A DNA stretch of 64,000 bases from positions 3,881,001 to 3,945,000 of the forward strand of contig NZ_AP025667.1 in the NCBI RefSeq assembly GCF_022846655.1, read 5' to 3'. Below the pieces are notes generated by a model, which worked only from the letters and a program-made list of their open reading frames with translations, was not told where the DNA came from and made no database searches. How positions within the stretch are numbered: position 1 is the first letter of the stretch; every line of letters begins with the position of its first letter. This DNA is from Streptomyces seoulensis. GTDB lineage: Bacteria; Actinomycetota; Actinomycetes; Streptomycetales; Streptomycetaceae. Position numbers and translations under genes: made by a program. Below are positions 55,606 through 63,803 of the stretch, piece after piece.

Positions 55606-56895
55606 TCAGCCGGCGGCTGCCGCGAAGCTCTGGGCCGGGGAGCCGTCGCAGGCGCGCTGGGTGAGCTGCGCGCTGTTGGTGGCGGCGGACGCCGCCGTGA
55701 GGCACTTGCCGCTGTGCCGGGCGGTGAAGTGGTACCGCCCGGCGGTCTCCCGCACCGGGAGCCACTGCTGGTTCGTCCCGCCCCCGTACGCCCAGAGCTG
55801 GAGCGGCGCGTTGTCGGCGGTGGAGACGCCTGTCACGTCGATGACCTGGTCCGGAGCGGGGCGCACCCCGATGCGCCGGTATCCGTCCCCGGTCCCGGCG
55901 AGCCGGAACTGCTGCGCCTGGGTGCCGTTGCAGGCGTACTGCTGGATCGCGGTCCCGTTGGCCGTGGCAGCCGCGCGGGCGTCGACGCAGGTGCCGTTGC
56001 CGACGTTGCGCAGCGAGTACCAGGATGTTTCGGAGAGACTGTCGTCCGGCGGAGTGGTACCGCCCGCCCCGCCGAGCCACTTCAGCCCGTCCAGCAGGAA
56101 CCGGTTCTGCGTCGCGCTGGCGAATGTCGACGACAGACGGGTGTTCGTGTCGTAGTTCATCGCGTTGTGGCCGAAGTTCGCGTAGAGCATCTTGTACTTC
56201 GTGTTGGTCCACAGGATGGGGTAATAACCGCTGTACCAGGACTGATCGGGGTCGGTGCCCAGCGGGAAGCTACTGGGGTCGACCGAGGCGAGGACCTTGA
56301 TGTCCGGGTTCTGCCGCAGATCGTCGGACCAGCTGTACCACTCGCTGACCGACGAGGTGAAGGTGGCGGGCAGGTTCACGGTGGAGGGGTGCGTGCGGTC
56401 CTCGACCTTGAGGACGGCGGAGGTCGGCCCCCAGGTGTTGGACTTGAAGTCACCGCTGCCCAGGAAGGTGTTGTGGTACCAGGACCAGCCGGCCGCGTCC
56501 GTGGTGAAGGCGGAGACGTGGAAGCCCATCCACGCCCCGCCGTCGCGCATGTACTGCTCGAACCCGGTGCGCTGAGCGGCGGTCTGCGGCAGGTCGTCGA
56601 GGAAGAGGACGACCTTGTAGGCACGCACTCCCCCGTTGGCGAGCAGGTTCCAGTCGTTGCTGGCGGTGTAGGTGAAGCCGTTCGCGGCGGCCTGCTTGGG
56701 CAGCCAGTCGTTCGCCTCCTTCTCGAAGTCGATGTGTGCCGCGTCCCAGGTGCCGCTGTAGAGACCGAGCACCTTGAAGGGCGCCGCCGCGGTGTGCGCG
56801 TGCGCGGCAGGGGGCACGGCGAGTCCGAGCAGGGCCGCGAGCAGGAGAAGAACCCGCAGGCCGGTGCTGCCGGATCGGGAGCTGATGGTGTGCAT
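55606..56895 (-). CDS. Secreted ThuA-domain protein with C-terminal ricin-type lectin
   Basis: A 429-residue exported protein: signal peptide (VLLLLAALLGLAVPPAAHA), then a ThuA-like domain (about 38-265; VLGLYSGTWDAAHIDFEKEAN, GGAWMGFHVSAF, TFTSSVSEWYSW, WTNTKYKMLYANFGHNAMNYD). A short linker and a ricin-type beta-trefoil (about 290-429) follow, with NGTCVDARAAATANGT, TNQQWLPV and SGKCLTAAS. Ricin domains bind galactose, mannose or xylan. ThuA domains are glutamine amidotransferase-like folds found in carbohydrate use. Third gene of a probable operon with the two genes at 56921 and 59130. Confidence 0.9.
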   Translation of the reverse strand: MHTISSRSGSTGLRVLLLLAALLGLAVPPAAHAHTAAAPFKVLGLYSGTWDAAHIDFEKEANDWLPKQAAANGFTYTASNDWNLLANGGVRAYKVVLFLDDLPQTAAQRTGFEQYMRDGGAWMGFHVSAFTTDAAGWSWYHNTFLGSGDFKSNTWGPTSAVLKVEDRTHPSTVNLPATFTSSVSEWYSWSDDLRQNPDIKVLASVDPSSFPLGTDPDQSWYSGYYPILWTNTKYKMLYANFGHNAMNYDTNTRLSSTFASATQNRFLLDGLKWLGGAGGTTPPDDSLSETSWYSLRNVGNGTCVDARAAATANGTAIQQYACNGTQAQQFRLAGTGDGYRRIGVRPAPDQVIDVTGVSTADNAPLQLWAYGGGTNQQWLPVRETAGRYHFTARHSGKCLTAASAATNSAQLTQRACDGSPAQSFAAAAG

Positions 56896-56920
56896 CCGCT
56901 GATCGGTCCTTCCCTGCGGT

Positions 56921-59107
56921 CTACGGGTAGTTGGTCAAGTAGGCGACGTTGGTCGCGGAGTTGGACGGCCCTCCGGTGTTGTTGATGACGTGGCTGATGG
57001 TCCCGGTGCCGCCCAGCGAGACGGTCACCATGTCGTGGAACCTGACCCCGGAGGTGTTCGGCACCTCGAAGGCCCGGTCCGCGACGACGCCGGGGTTGGT
57101 ACTGAAGTAGCAGTAGCTGCCCAACCCCCACGCCTCATGAGCGGTGACGGAGTCGGCGACCTTGTAGGCGGGATAGCCCTTGGCCGAGCCGTTCGTCCAG
57201 GCCGCCTGGTTCGGCGGGTCGTAGGGCATCTCGTTCTGGAAGAAGTACGTCCGGCCGCCGTTGCCGTTCCAGAGCACCTGGGTCTTCTGGAAGTGCTCGA
57301 CGAACAGGCCGTACGCGGTGACCCCGGCGCCGTTGACGACGAGACCGGTGTCGGCGGTGTTGGTGGTCCAGCCGACCGTGCCACCGTTGCCGTGGTCGGC
57401 CCGCCAGATCCAGGTGTGGTCGATGATCGTGTCCGGGCTGTTGACGACGAGCGAGGTGGTCGCCTTCCCGACGGTGGCGCCGCCGATGCGGACGAAGAAG
57501 TCGGACAGCTGGACGGGGTCGGCGGCATGCCGGTTGGTCGCGCCGTCCGGGCCGATCCGGACGAGCGTGCGGGAGGTGGTGGTGCCCGCGTCGATCAGCA
57601 GGCCGGCCAGCTGTATGCCGTCCACGTCGGCGGTGCTGATCGCGGTGATCCCGCCGTCCGGGACGAAGGTGGCCAGACCCATGCCGAGGACGACCGTGTC
57701 GGGGCGCGTGATGTTCAGCGTCTGGTCGAGGTGGTAGACGCCGGGGGTGACCAGCAGGTTCTTGCCGGCCGCGAGGGCCGCGTTCAGGTCGGCCGCGGTG
57801 GCGCCGGGCTTGACGATGAAGAACTGGTCGAGCGGGAGCGACGTGCCCGCGGGCGTCCTGCCGCTCCAGGTCGTGCCGACCGCGTTCGCGCGCAGCGCGG
57901 GCACGAACACCTTGTAGGCGCCGGCCGCGTCCACGTACAGGAAGGGCTTCTCGCGGATCGTGGGGCTGCTCGCGACATTGGTGTACGTCGGGAAGGACTG
58001 GGCGGGCGCGCCTTGGTCGCCGACGAAGACCATGTTCCAGTTGGAACCCGCCCAACTGCCCATCTGGGAGTTTCGGGTGAGGAACTGCTGCTGGGAGCCG
58101 GAACGGATCTGTCCGTCGACCTTGGTGTCGGAGATGAAGCCGCCGCTGGACCAGCCGCCGTCGTCGAGCGCGAGGTTGCCGCGTACGTGCATGCGCCGGT
58201 ACGGGGCGGCCTGCGAGACGGCCCAGCGGTCGGTGCCGCCGGTCGGGTTGACCGACAGGTTCTCGGCGGCGCGCCAGAAGTTCTGCGTGGCGTTGCCCTG
58301 GAACCAGTCGGCCTCCGCGTGCACGGCGCCGTTGATGGTCACGTCGTCCGGGGAGAGGCCGAGGCCGGCGACCTGGGTGTAGAAGCCGACGTTGGCGTCG
58401 GCGCTGTAGGTGCCGGGCTTGAACAGCAGGGCCTGGCGGGCCGCGCCGAACTGGTTGGTCTGCTGCTGGGCGAAGACCGAGTTCAGCTTGGCCTGGACGG
58501 TGGCGGCCGGCATCGAGGGGTCGAACACCGTCACGTTCGGGCCGAAGTCCGGGGTGCCCGGCGGATTCGTCGTGCCACCGCCCAGCGTGAAGGACTGCGC
58601 GGCCGTGCCGTTGCAGGAGTACTGGGCGAGTTGCACGCTGTCGGCGGCGGAGGCGCCGGGGACGTCCAGGCACTTGCCGCTGTTGCGGTTGACGAAGTGG
58701 TACGCGCCGTCTGCCTCGGCGACGGGCAGCCACTGCTGGTTGGCGCCGTCGGAGTACGTCCACAGCTGGACGGGGGCCGAGTCGGCGGTGGACACGTCGG
58801 TGACGTCCCAGACCTTGGTGGCGTCGAGGCCGCTGCCGACGCGGTAGTAGCCGTCGCTGGTGGCGGCGAGCTGCCAGGTCTGGGCCGTGCTGGCGTTGCA
58901 GGCGTACTGCTGGACGGCGGTGCCGTTGCCGCTCGCGGCCGCGCGGGCGTCGACGCACTTGCCGCTGCCCTTGTTGACCACGCTGGTGGGGCCGGTCGGA
59001 ATCGCCGCGGCCGCCGCGGGCCGCGCGCTCGCGGAAGTCGGCGCGGCGGACTGGAGTCCGGCAGCGGTCGTGGCCACGAGTACGGCCACGGTGAGAGTTC
59101 TCAACAC
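56921..59107 (-). CDS. Secreted ricin-lectin + right-handed beta-helix protein (misannotated elsewhere as adenylyl cyclase)
   Basis: A 728-residue exported protein: signal peptide, an N-terminal ricin trefoil (about 40-180; VNKGSGKCVDARAAASGNGT, TAQTWQL, NQQWLPV, SGKCLDVPG) and a large domain of about 530 residues. Its periodic short strands (LFKPGTYSADANVGFYTQV, RPDTVVLGMGLATFVPDGG, DTIIDHTWIWRADHGNGG) look like a pectate-lyase or GH55-type beta-helix. I do not see recognised catalytic residues. A GTG at 59107 follows CAGGAGACTTCC; it is 22 bp after the GH18 stop, so it belongs to the same operon. Substrate unknown. Confidence 0.85.
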   Translation of the reverse strand: MLRTLTVAVLVATTAAGLQSAAPTSASARPAAAAAIPTGPTSVVNKGSGKCVDARAAASGNGTAVQQYACNASTAQTWQLAATSDGYYRVGSGLDATKVWDVTDVSTADSAPVQLWTYSDGANQQWLPVAEADGAYHFVNRNSGKCLDVPGASAADSVQLAQYSCNGTAAQSFTLGGGTTNPPGTPDFGPNVTVFDPSMPAATVQAKLNSVFAQQQTNQFGAARQALLFKPGTYSADANVGFYTQVAGLGLSPDDVTINGAVHAEADWFQGNATQNFWRAAENLSVNPTGGTDRWAVSQAAPYRRMHVRGNLALDDGGWSSGGFISDTKVDGQIRSGSQQQFLTRNSQMGSWAGSNWNMVFVGDQGAPAQSFPTYTNVASSPTIREKPFLYVDAAGAYKVFVPALRANAVGTTWSGRTPAGTSLPLDQFFIVKPGATAADLNAALAAGKNLLVTPGVYHLDQTLNITRPDTVVLGMGLATFVPDGGITAISTADVDGIQLAGLLIDAGTTTSRTLVRIGPDGATNRHAADPVQLSDFFVRIGGATVGKATTSLVVNSPDTIIDHTWIWRADHGNGGTVGWTTNTADTGLVVNGAGVTAYGLFVEHFQKTQVLWNGNGGRTYFFQNEMPYDPPNQAAWTNGSAKGYPAYKVADSVTAHEAWGLGSYCYFSTNPGVVADRAFEVPNTSGVRFHDMVTVSLGGTGTISHVINNTGGPSNSATNVAYLTNYP

Positions 59108-59129
59108 GGAAGTCTCCTGGGGCGGGTCG

Positions 59130-60506
59130 TCAGCCGGTGTACTTGGCGAAGATGCCGGTGAACTGCCAGGCACTCTGGCTCACACCCGAGCACGTGTCGT
59201 CGTTCGGGTAACCGCCGGAGCAGGGCCGGTCGCGGTTGGCCGACCAGAAGGTGAGGCGCGCGAGGTGGTGCTGTTGCGCGTAGCCGAGGATGGTCTGGAA
59301 GTCGGCGGGGGTGACGGTCTCGTTGTCGTCGGTGATCCCGTTCATGGACGAGATGCCCATGCCCCGGTACGCCTGGTCGTCGCTGTAGCCGTAGGCGCTC
59401 TTGAGGGCGTTCTTCAGCCCCTCGGCCGCCCTGGTGGTCAGCGTCCCCATGTTCTGTCCCGCGCCGCCGAAGTCGAACGGCATGATGGTCCAGCCGTCGA
59501 CCTGGAGCCCGGAGTTGGCGGCTCGGTTGATCAGGCTGGTGTCGGGCCCGGACTGCCCCGTGCCGATGGTGACGTACACCTTGATGCCCGGGTTGTTGGC
59601 CTTGACCGTCTTGAGCGCGTCCACGGTGCGCTGCTGCACGGTGGCGTTGCTGTACGCGTCGGCCTCGATGTCGATGTCGATGGCCTTGAGCCGGTATGCG
59701 TCGATGACCTTCTGGTACGCGCCGGCCAGTGCCGCGGCGCTGGTGCAGGAACTCTCCAGCTTGTTGCCGCTGTAGCCGCCGAACGAGGGGATGACGTCGC
59801 CGCCCGCGCCCCGCACGGTGTTGATCGTCTGCTGGTCGACGCCACCGGTCAGCGGACGGCCGCCGTCCCACTGCGGGTTGCAGGTGCCGTTGCTGAGGAC
59901 GAAGGCGAGGGTGAACCACTTGACGCCGGTGGCGTTCATGACGGTGGTCGGGTTGGGCGGGCTGCCCCAGCCGTTGTAGAGGTACGGGGCGACGGCCATC
60001 GGCGCTGCGGCGGGCGGCGTCCCGCCGCCGGTGGGCGCGGTCCATTTCTGGTTGGCGGTGCCGGTGCAGCTCCAGATCTGGACGGGCGTGCCGTTCGCCG
60101 AGGTGTTGCCGGTGACGTCGGCGCACTTGCCGGACTGCTGGCCGACGAGGTCGCGGGCGGCGGAGACGGTCCATTTCTGGTTGGCGGCGCCGGTGCAGTC
60201 CCACAGCTGGAGTCTGGTGCCGTTGACGGTCGAACTGCCGGTCACGTCCAGGCACTTGCCGAGCGCGCGGACCGTGCCGTCGGTTTCGACCGTCCACTGC
60301 TGGGCGGCGGTGCCGTTGCAGTCGTAGAGCTGGACGGCCGTGCCGTTGGCGGAGCTGGCTCCCGCCACGTCGAGGCACTTGCCGCCGAGCCCGGTGATGG
60401 TGCCGGTGGCCGCGGCGGCCGGAGTCACGGTGAGCGCGCCTGCCGACGCCGTGAGCAGCGCGGCAGCGAGCACACCGCGCAGGGCGGATCTGGGCATGGG
60501 GGACAT
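59130..60506 (-). CDS. Secreted GH18 chitinase-like enzyme with N-terminal ricin lectin
   Basis: A 458-residue exported enzyme: signal peptide, a ricin trefoil (three Q-x-W units: AAQQWTVE, ANQKWTVS, ANQKWTAP) and a GH18 TIM barrel from about 170. The barrel has MAVAPYLYNGWGSPPNPT, SFGGYSGNKLESSC and the catalytic KAIDIDIEADAY (D-x-D-x-E, near residue 265). It should hydrolyse chitin or a chitin-like GlcNAc polymer with retention. It is first in a three-gene operon whose predicted promoter contains a DasR-type site. Start ATG 60506 (an ATG at 60497 is also in frame). Confidence 0.92.
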   Translation of the reverse strand: MSPMPRSALRGVLAAALLTASAGALTVTPAAAATGTITGLGGKCLDVAGASSANGTAVQLYDCNGTAAQQWTVETDGTVRALGKCLDVTGSSTVNGTRLQLWDCTGAANQKWTVSAARDLVGQQSGKCADVTGNTSANGTPVQIWSCTGTANQKWTAPTGGGTPPAAAPMAVAPYLYNGWGSPPNPTTVMNATGVKWFTLAFVLSNGTCNPQWDGGRPLTGGVDQQTINTVRGAGGDVIPSFGGYSGNKLESSCTSAAALAGAYQKVIDAYRLKAIDIDIEADAYSNATVQQRTVDALKTVKANNPGIKVYVTIGTGQSGPDTSLINRAANSGLQVDGWTIMPFDFGGAGQNMGTLTTRAAEGLKNALKSAYGYSDDQAYRGMGISSMNGITDDNETVTPADFQTILGYAQQHHLARLTFWSANRDRPCSGGYPNDDTCSGVSQSAWQFTGIFAKYTG

Positions 60507-60602
60507 GGGGGTTCACAGCCTTTCAGGGGAGGCCGTCGGTGGGGGGGAGCGCCGTTCAAGTACCTGAACTGTGTGTGCATTCATGAAGCTGTGGCGAACG
60601 GG

Positions 60603-60631
60603 AACCTAAAGGTCCAGACCTGGGCCGTCAA
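60603..60631 (-). promoter_or_regulatory. Promoter with an embedded DasR-like site for the lectin-enzyme operon
   Basis: On the minus strand TTGACG (60631-60626) and TAGGTT (60608-60603) are spaced 17 bp apart. Inside the spacer lies AGGTCCAGACCT (palindrome GGTCCAGACC at 60611-60620). It resembles the dre consensus (A-C/G-TGGTCTAGACCA) bound by DasR, the GlcNAc/glucosamine-6-phosphate-sensing repressor of Streptomyces chitinase genes. The site is about 100 bp before the GH18 ATG. The remainder of the 60507-60847 gap shows nothing else notable. Confidence 0.7.
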
Positions 60632-60847
60632 GAGTTGACGCCGAAAAGGGCAGCAGGCGTATGGCGTGGACAGGTTCGTGAACGGGGAGGCGTTGACCCA
60701 CCGGATCGGCATCCGGCAGGCTCCCGGTCCGGGCCCTGCCCGTGCGCCGTCACCCGCTCGGCGCAGCGGCCGGAATAGGGCCCGGCTCCGTGAGGTTGAC
60801 CCCGATGACAGTCGCATGCACGTGCATGGAAATCCGGAGGATCAACC

Positions 60848-61507
60848 ATGAAAATCGGCATCATCGGCGCGGGGAACATCGGCGGCAACCTCACCCGGCG
60901 ACTCACCGCCCTCGGGCACGACGTCGCCGTCGCCAACTCCCGCGGCCCGGAGACGCTCCGCGAACTGGCCGAGGAGACCGGCGCGACCCCGGTCCGGGCC
61001 GAGGACGCGGCCGAGGGCGCCCAGGTCGTGGTCGTCACCGTCCCGCTGAAGGCGGTCCCGCTGCTGCCCGACGGCCTGCTGAACGGCGCTGCCGAGGGCG
61101 CCGCGGTGATCGACACCGGCAACTACTACCCGCAGCGGGACGGCCGGATCGCGACCATCGAGGACGAGGGCCTCACCGAGAGCCGCTGGACCGAGCAGCA
61201 CCTCGGCCACCCGGTGATCAAGGCGTTCAACGGCACCTACGCCCAGGACATCCTGGACCGCCCGCGCCCGGCGGGCGACCCGGACCGCCTCGCCCTTCCG
61301 GTCGCCGGCGACGACGAGGCGGCCAAGCAAACCGTCCGGGCCCTGATCGAGGAACTGGGCTTCGACACGGTCGACGCCGGCGGCATCACCGACTCCTGGC
61401 GCCAGCAGCCGGGCACCCCGGTCTACGGCCTGCGGGCGGGCACGGAGGCGGTCCGCAAGGCCCTGGCCGAGGCGTCCCCGGAACGCCCGGCGGACTTCCG
61501 GGCCTGA
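60848..61507 (+). CDS. NADPH-dependent F420 reductase-like NAD(P)-binding protein
   Basis: A 219-residue Rossmann protein: MKIGIIGAGNIGGNLTRRLTALGHDVAVANSRGPET binds NADP (SR after strand 2). VVVVTVPLKAVPLLP and the VIKAFNGTYAQDILDRP segment fit the F420-dependent NADP oxidoreductase / YKL-type group. It could transfer hydride between F420 and NADP or act on an unknown carbonyl. Start ATG 60848. It is divergent from the lectin operon. A perfect hairpin follows. Confidence 0.85.
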   Translation: MKIGIIGAGNIGGNLTRRLTALGHDVAVANSRGPETLRELAEETGATPVRAEDAAEGAQVVVVTVPLKAVPLLPDGLLNGAAEGAAVIDTGNYYPQRDGRIATIEDEGLTESRWTEQHLGHPVIKAFNGTYAQDILDRPRPAGDPDRLALPVAGDDEAAKQTVRALIEELGFDTVDAGGITDSWRQQPGTPVYGLRAGTEAVRKALAEASPERPADFRA

Positions 61508-61510
61508 GGG

Positions 61511-61526
61511 GGTGCCTCCAGGCACC
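61511..61526 (+). terminator. Hairpin after the F420-reductase-like gene
   Basis: GGTGCCT (61511-61517), 2-nt loop, AGGCACC (61520-61526), followed by TTGG. Confidence 0.6.
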
Positions 61527-61735
61527 TTGGCCGTGTTCCAGGTAGCGCGGGTGGCCGGCCATTTGGCGAGGTCGCCCGCGATCTGACCGATGCTGGCTCG
61601 ACGAAGCTGTGCTGGAGGACAGGTGCGCCGACGGGCGGCGGCGCACCTCGCTCGAGTTGGACGTGGCCGCAGGATCGCGGCCCGGGCGGCGATCGTCCAC
61701 AGTCCTGGAAGCAGAGCAGAGGGCGCTGTTCCCCC

Positions 61736-61855
61736 GGTGTGCAGGACGAACCGGATGCCCTAGAACACCAACCGGTCCGGATGCCGCTTCCGGCCAGGAT
61801 GATGGGCCCGACGCTCCACCTTCGGCAACAGCGGCTCAACCACAGCCCACGACGC
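61736..61855 (-). pseudogene. IS5-family transposase N-terminal remnant
   Basis: The minus strand translates to ASWAVVEPLLPKVERRAHHP and GRKRHPDRLVF, then a TAG stop, then GIRFVLHTG. This is the N-terminal segment of Streptomyces IS5-type transposases (S-D-A-E-W-A-x-x-E-P-L-L-P). Beyond about 61736 similarity is lost, so only about 40 codons remain and one is a stop. It abuts the gnd relic. I see no terminal inverted repeats. Confidence 0.7.
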
Positions 61856-61863
61856 CGATGAGC

Positions 61864-62105
61864 AAGGAGGAGGCCGCCGCCTTCGCGGACAAGGTCGAGC
61901 AGGCGCTGTACGCCTCCAAGATCGTGTCGTACGCCCAGGGGTCCACGAGATCGCGGCCGGCAGCGCGGAGTACGACTGGGACATCGACCTCGGTGAGGTC
62001 GCCGCGATCTGGCGCGGGGGCTGCATCATCCGCGCGGCCTTCCTCGACCGCATCCGCACCGCCTACGACGCCCGCCCCGACCTCCCGAGCCTGCTCTCCG
62101 ACGAG
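61864..62105 (+). pseudogene. gnd: Relic of a second 6-phosphogluconate dehydrogenase gene
   Basis: 242 bp align with gnd positions 51215-51457: my hand alignment shows 29 substitutions and one single-base deletion (near 61940) over 243 positions, with most differences at third codon positions. The deletion breaks the frame. The N-terminal two-thirds and the C-terminus of the gene are missing. The divergence at silent sites suggests it came from a paralogous gnd gene that was once functional and was later cut by a deletion. Confidence 0.85.
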
Positions 62106-62349
62106 TGGCTCGAGCCTTGGCCGGTGAAGCTTCCGTGCCGTGGGAGCTCGGGTTTTCGTCGGCGGGGGCTGTCGGGCACGGTCCGGTGCCCGGAGTTTGC
62201 ACGGGTCTCGTCTCACTCGGCGGGCGCACTCGCCGCAGGGAGCATTGGTCCGTCAGCGACCGGCTGCGGCGCGACTCCGGACTCGGAGCCGCGCCGCACG
62301 CGTTCATAAGGGCACCGCGGTGGGGCCGGTTCGGTGCTCGCCGTCACCT
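62106..62349. other. 244-bp region without a recognisable gene
   Basis: This lies between the gnd relic and the Pro-rich gene. No ORF with a plausible ribosome-binding site, no RNA gene and no repeat was recognised. It probably belongs to the same decayed segment. Confidence 0.4.
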
Positions 62350-62592
62350 TCAGCGGGTGAGCGGGGGACCCGGCTCCGGGCTGGGCGCGGGTTCGGGGCC
62401 CGGCGGGATGGGCGACGGGGCGGGGCCGGGAGGTACCGGGCCCGGCTGCGGCGGAGGCGGACCGGGGGCCGGGGGCGTCGGCTCCGGGCCGGGGTCGGGC
62501 AGCGGCACCGGGGTCGGGTACGGGTCCGGCGGAGTCGGGCCGGGACCAGGGCCGGGCGCCGGGGGGACTGGGTCGGGGTTCGGCTGGGTCAT
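62350..62592 (-). CDS. Small proline-rich protein, 80 residues
   Basis: ATG at 62592 (MTQPNPDPVPPAPGPGPGP...) with CGGAGG 6-7 bases upstream. The whole protein is Pro/Gly/Glu/Thr repeats (PEPTPPAPG, PGPEPAPSPEPGPP) with no signal peptide or membrane helix, so it is probably cytosolic and disordered. I know no function. The strong ribosome-binding site supports it being real, but the simple composition makes the call tentative. Confidence 0.5.
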   Translation of the reverse strand: MTQPNPDPVPPAPGPGPGPTPPDPYPTPVPLPDPGPEPTPPAPGPPPPQPGPVPPGPAPSPIPPGPEPAPSPEPGPPLTR

Positions 62593-62671
62593 GACTGCCT
62601 CCGTGCGGTCGCCGGACTTCATGGTGACCACCTCCCGACTACCCTCCGCTCACCGCCCCACTCCCCCGCGA

Positions 62672-63007
62672 TCAGCGCCCGGCCCGCAGGCTCTCCTTGG
62701 CGGCGGCGACCAGCGCGGGGTCGGCGGCGGGCGCCTCGTCAGGATGCCGCTCGGCCCAGGCGACGACGTACGGGCACAGCGGAGCGACGGGCACGCCTTC
62801 CCGTCCGGCGAGCGCGTACAGCTCGCGGGCGAGTGCACCCGCGATGCCCTTGCCCTCGTGGGCGGGCTCCACGATGGTGTGGACGGGGACCAGGGCGCGC
62901 GCGGGCGCTTCCAGCACGAAGTACTCGATGTGCCCGGCGACTTCACCGTCGACGACGGCCTCCAGGCGACCCGCCGCCCGGTCGTCACGGATCTCGACAC
63001 CACTCAT
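62672..63007 (-). CDS. Small GNAT-type N-acetyltransferase (YjdJ/PF14542-like)
   Basis: A 111-residue single-domain acetyltransferase. It shows GRLEAVVDGEVAGHIEYFVLE, then VHTIVEPAHEGKGIAGALARELYA, the acetyl-CoA loop (E-x-K-G-I-A-G), and a Cys-containing LCPYVVAWAERHPD that is typical of this short family. Substrate unknown. Start ATG 63007 (MSGVEIRDD). It is 31 bp from panD on the same strand, so the two may be co-transcribed. Confidence 0.88.
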   Translation of the reverse strand: MSGVEIRDDRAAGRLEAVVDGEVAGHIEYFVLEAPARALVPVHTIVEPAHEGKGIAGALARELYALAGREGVPVAPLCPYVVAWAERHPDEAPAADPALVAAAKESLRAGR

Positions 63008-63038
63008 GGGCACGCACGCTCCTGGTCGTCGTCCAAGG

Positions 63039-63458
63039 TCAGGCCGACACGGCCTGCGGACTGCGCTGCTGGTCGGAGCCGGGTACGGGCTCGGACGGGT
63101 CGGCGCCGAGGGACACGATCCGGTTGTCCCCGTCGACATGCACGACCCGGGGCTTCAGCGCCCGCGCCTCGGCGTCGGAGACCTGAGCGTAGCTGATGAT
63201 GATCACCAGGTCACCGGGCTGCACGAGGTGCGCGGCGGCCCCGTTGATCCCGATCACCCCGGACCCGCGCTCCCCCTCGATGACGTACGTCTCCAGGCGG
63301 GCGCCGTTGGTGATGTCCACGATGTGCACGAGCTCGCCGGGCAGCAGATCAGCGCCGTCGAGCAGGTCGGCGTCGATGGTCACCGATCCCACGTAGTGCA
63401 GGTCGGCCTGGGTGACGGTGGCACGGTGGATCTTGGATTTGAACATGGTGCGCAGCAT
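63039..63458 (-). CDS. panD: Aspartate 1-decarboxylase
   Basis: Makes beta-alanine from aspartate for pantothenate and CoA. A 139-residue proenzyme that cleaves itself between Gly24 and Ser25 (HYVGSVTID) to make the pyruvoyl cofactor. Other visible marks are [20 protein letters not shown], the [17 protein letters not shown] and [19 protein letters not shown] segments. Start ATG 63458. The small acetyltransferase follows 31 bp downstream. In enterobacteria an acetyltransferase (PanZ) controls PanD maturation; the acetyltransferase here is not obviously PanZ. Confidence 0.95.
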   Translation of the reverse strand: MLRTMFKSKIHRATVTQADLHYVGSVTIDADLLDGADLLPGELVHIVDITNGARLETYVIEGERGSGVIGINGAAAHLVQPGDLVIIISYAQVSDAEARALKPRVVHVDGDNRIVSLGADPSEPVPGSDQQRSPQAVSA

Positions 63459-63803
63459 CGAAACACTCCGAAATGTAGGCTCCCTGCCTGCGTTATTGCA
63501 GGTCAAGTGCTATTTCCACACTTTACAACGAGTCGCATTCAAGGGCGGCAGCCGTCCCCAGATTTCCCGGACTGATTCTGCCCATTTGCAGGCTCCGAGG
63601 GCGACCCGTCCCAGACGGCCGCGAACGAGCACCAGCGTGCCCGCTGCCCACTTGCCTCGTTACCGAATGCGGACATACCCCAGTGAACGATGCCCGCCCC
63701 GGCCTCATCTCACGGGGTGCAGCGAAACAGCCGATGCGGTCGGTCGGCCTGCGGGAGCAGGAAGACGTGCCGCGTCCTGACAGACCCTGGGGGAGTTTTC
63801 ATC
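63459..63803. other. 345-bp divergent intergenic region
   Basis: This lies between panD and the lipoprotein gene. It contains a GGGGGAGTTTTCATC leader just before the lipoprotein ATG. I found no riboswitch, RNA gene or extra ORF. Confidence 0.35.

Noticed and set aside
61970..62349. A tRNA or attachment site near the gnd relic as an integration hotspot
   Set aside because: No cloverleaf or TTCGA-type T-loop context was found; the scar is better explained by the IS remnant.
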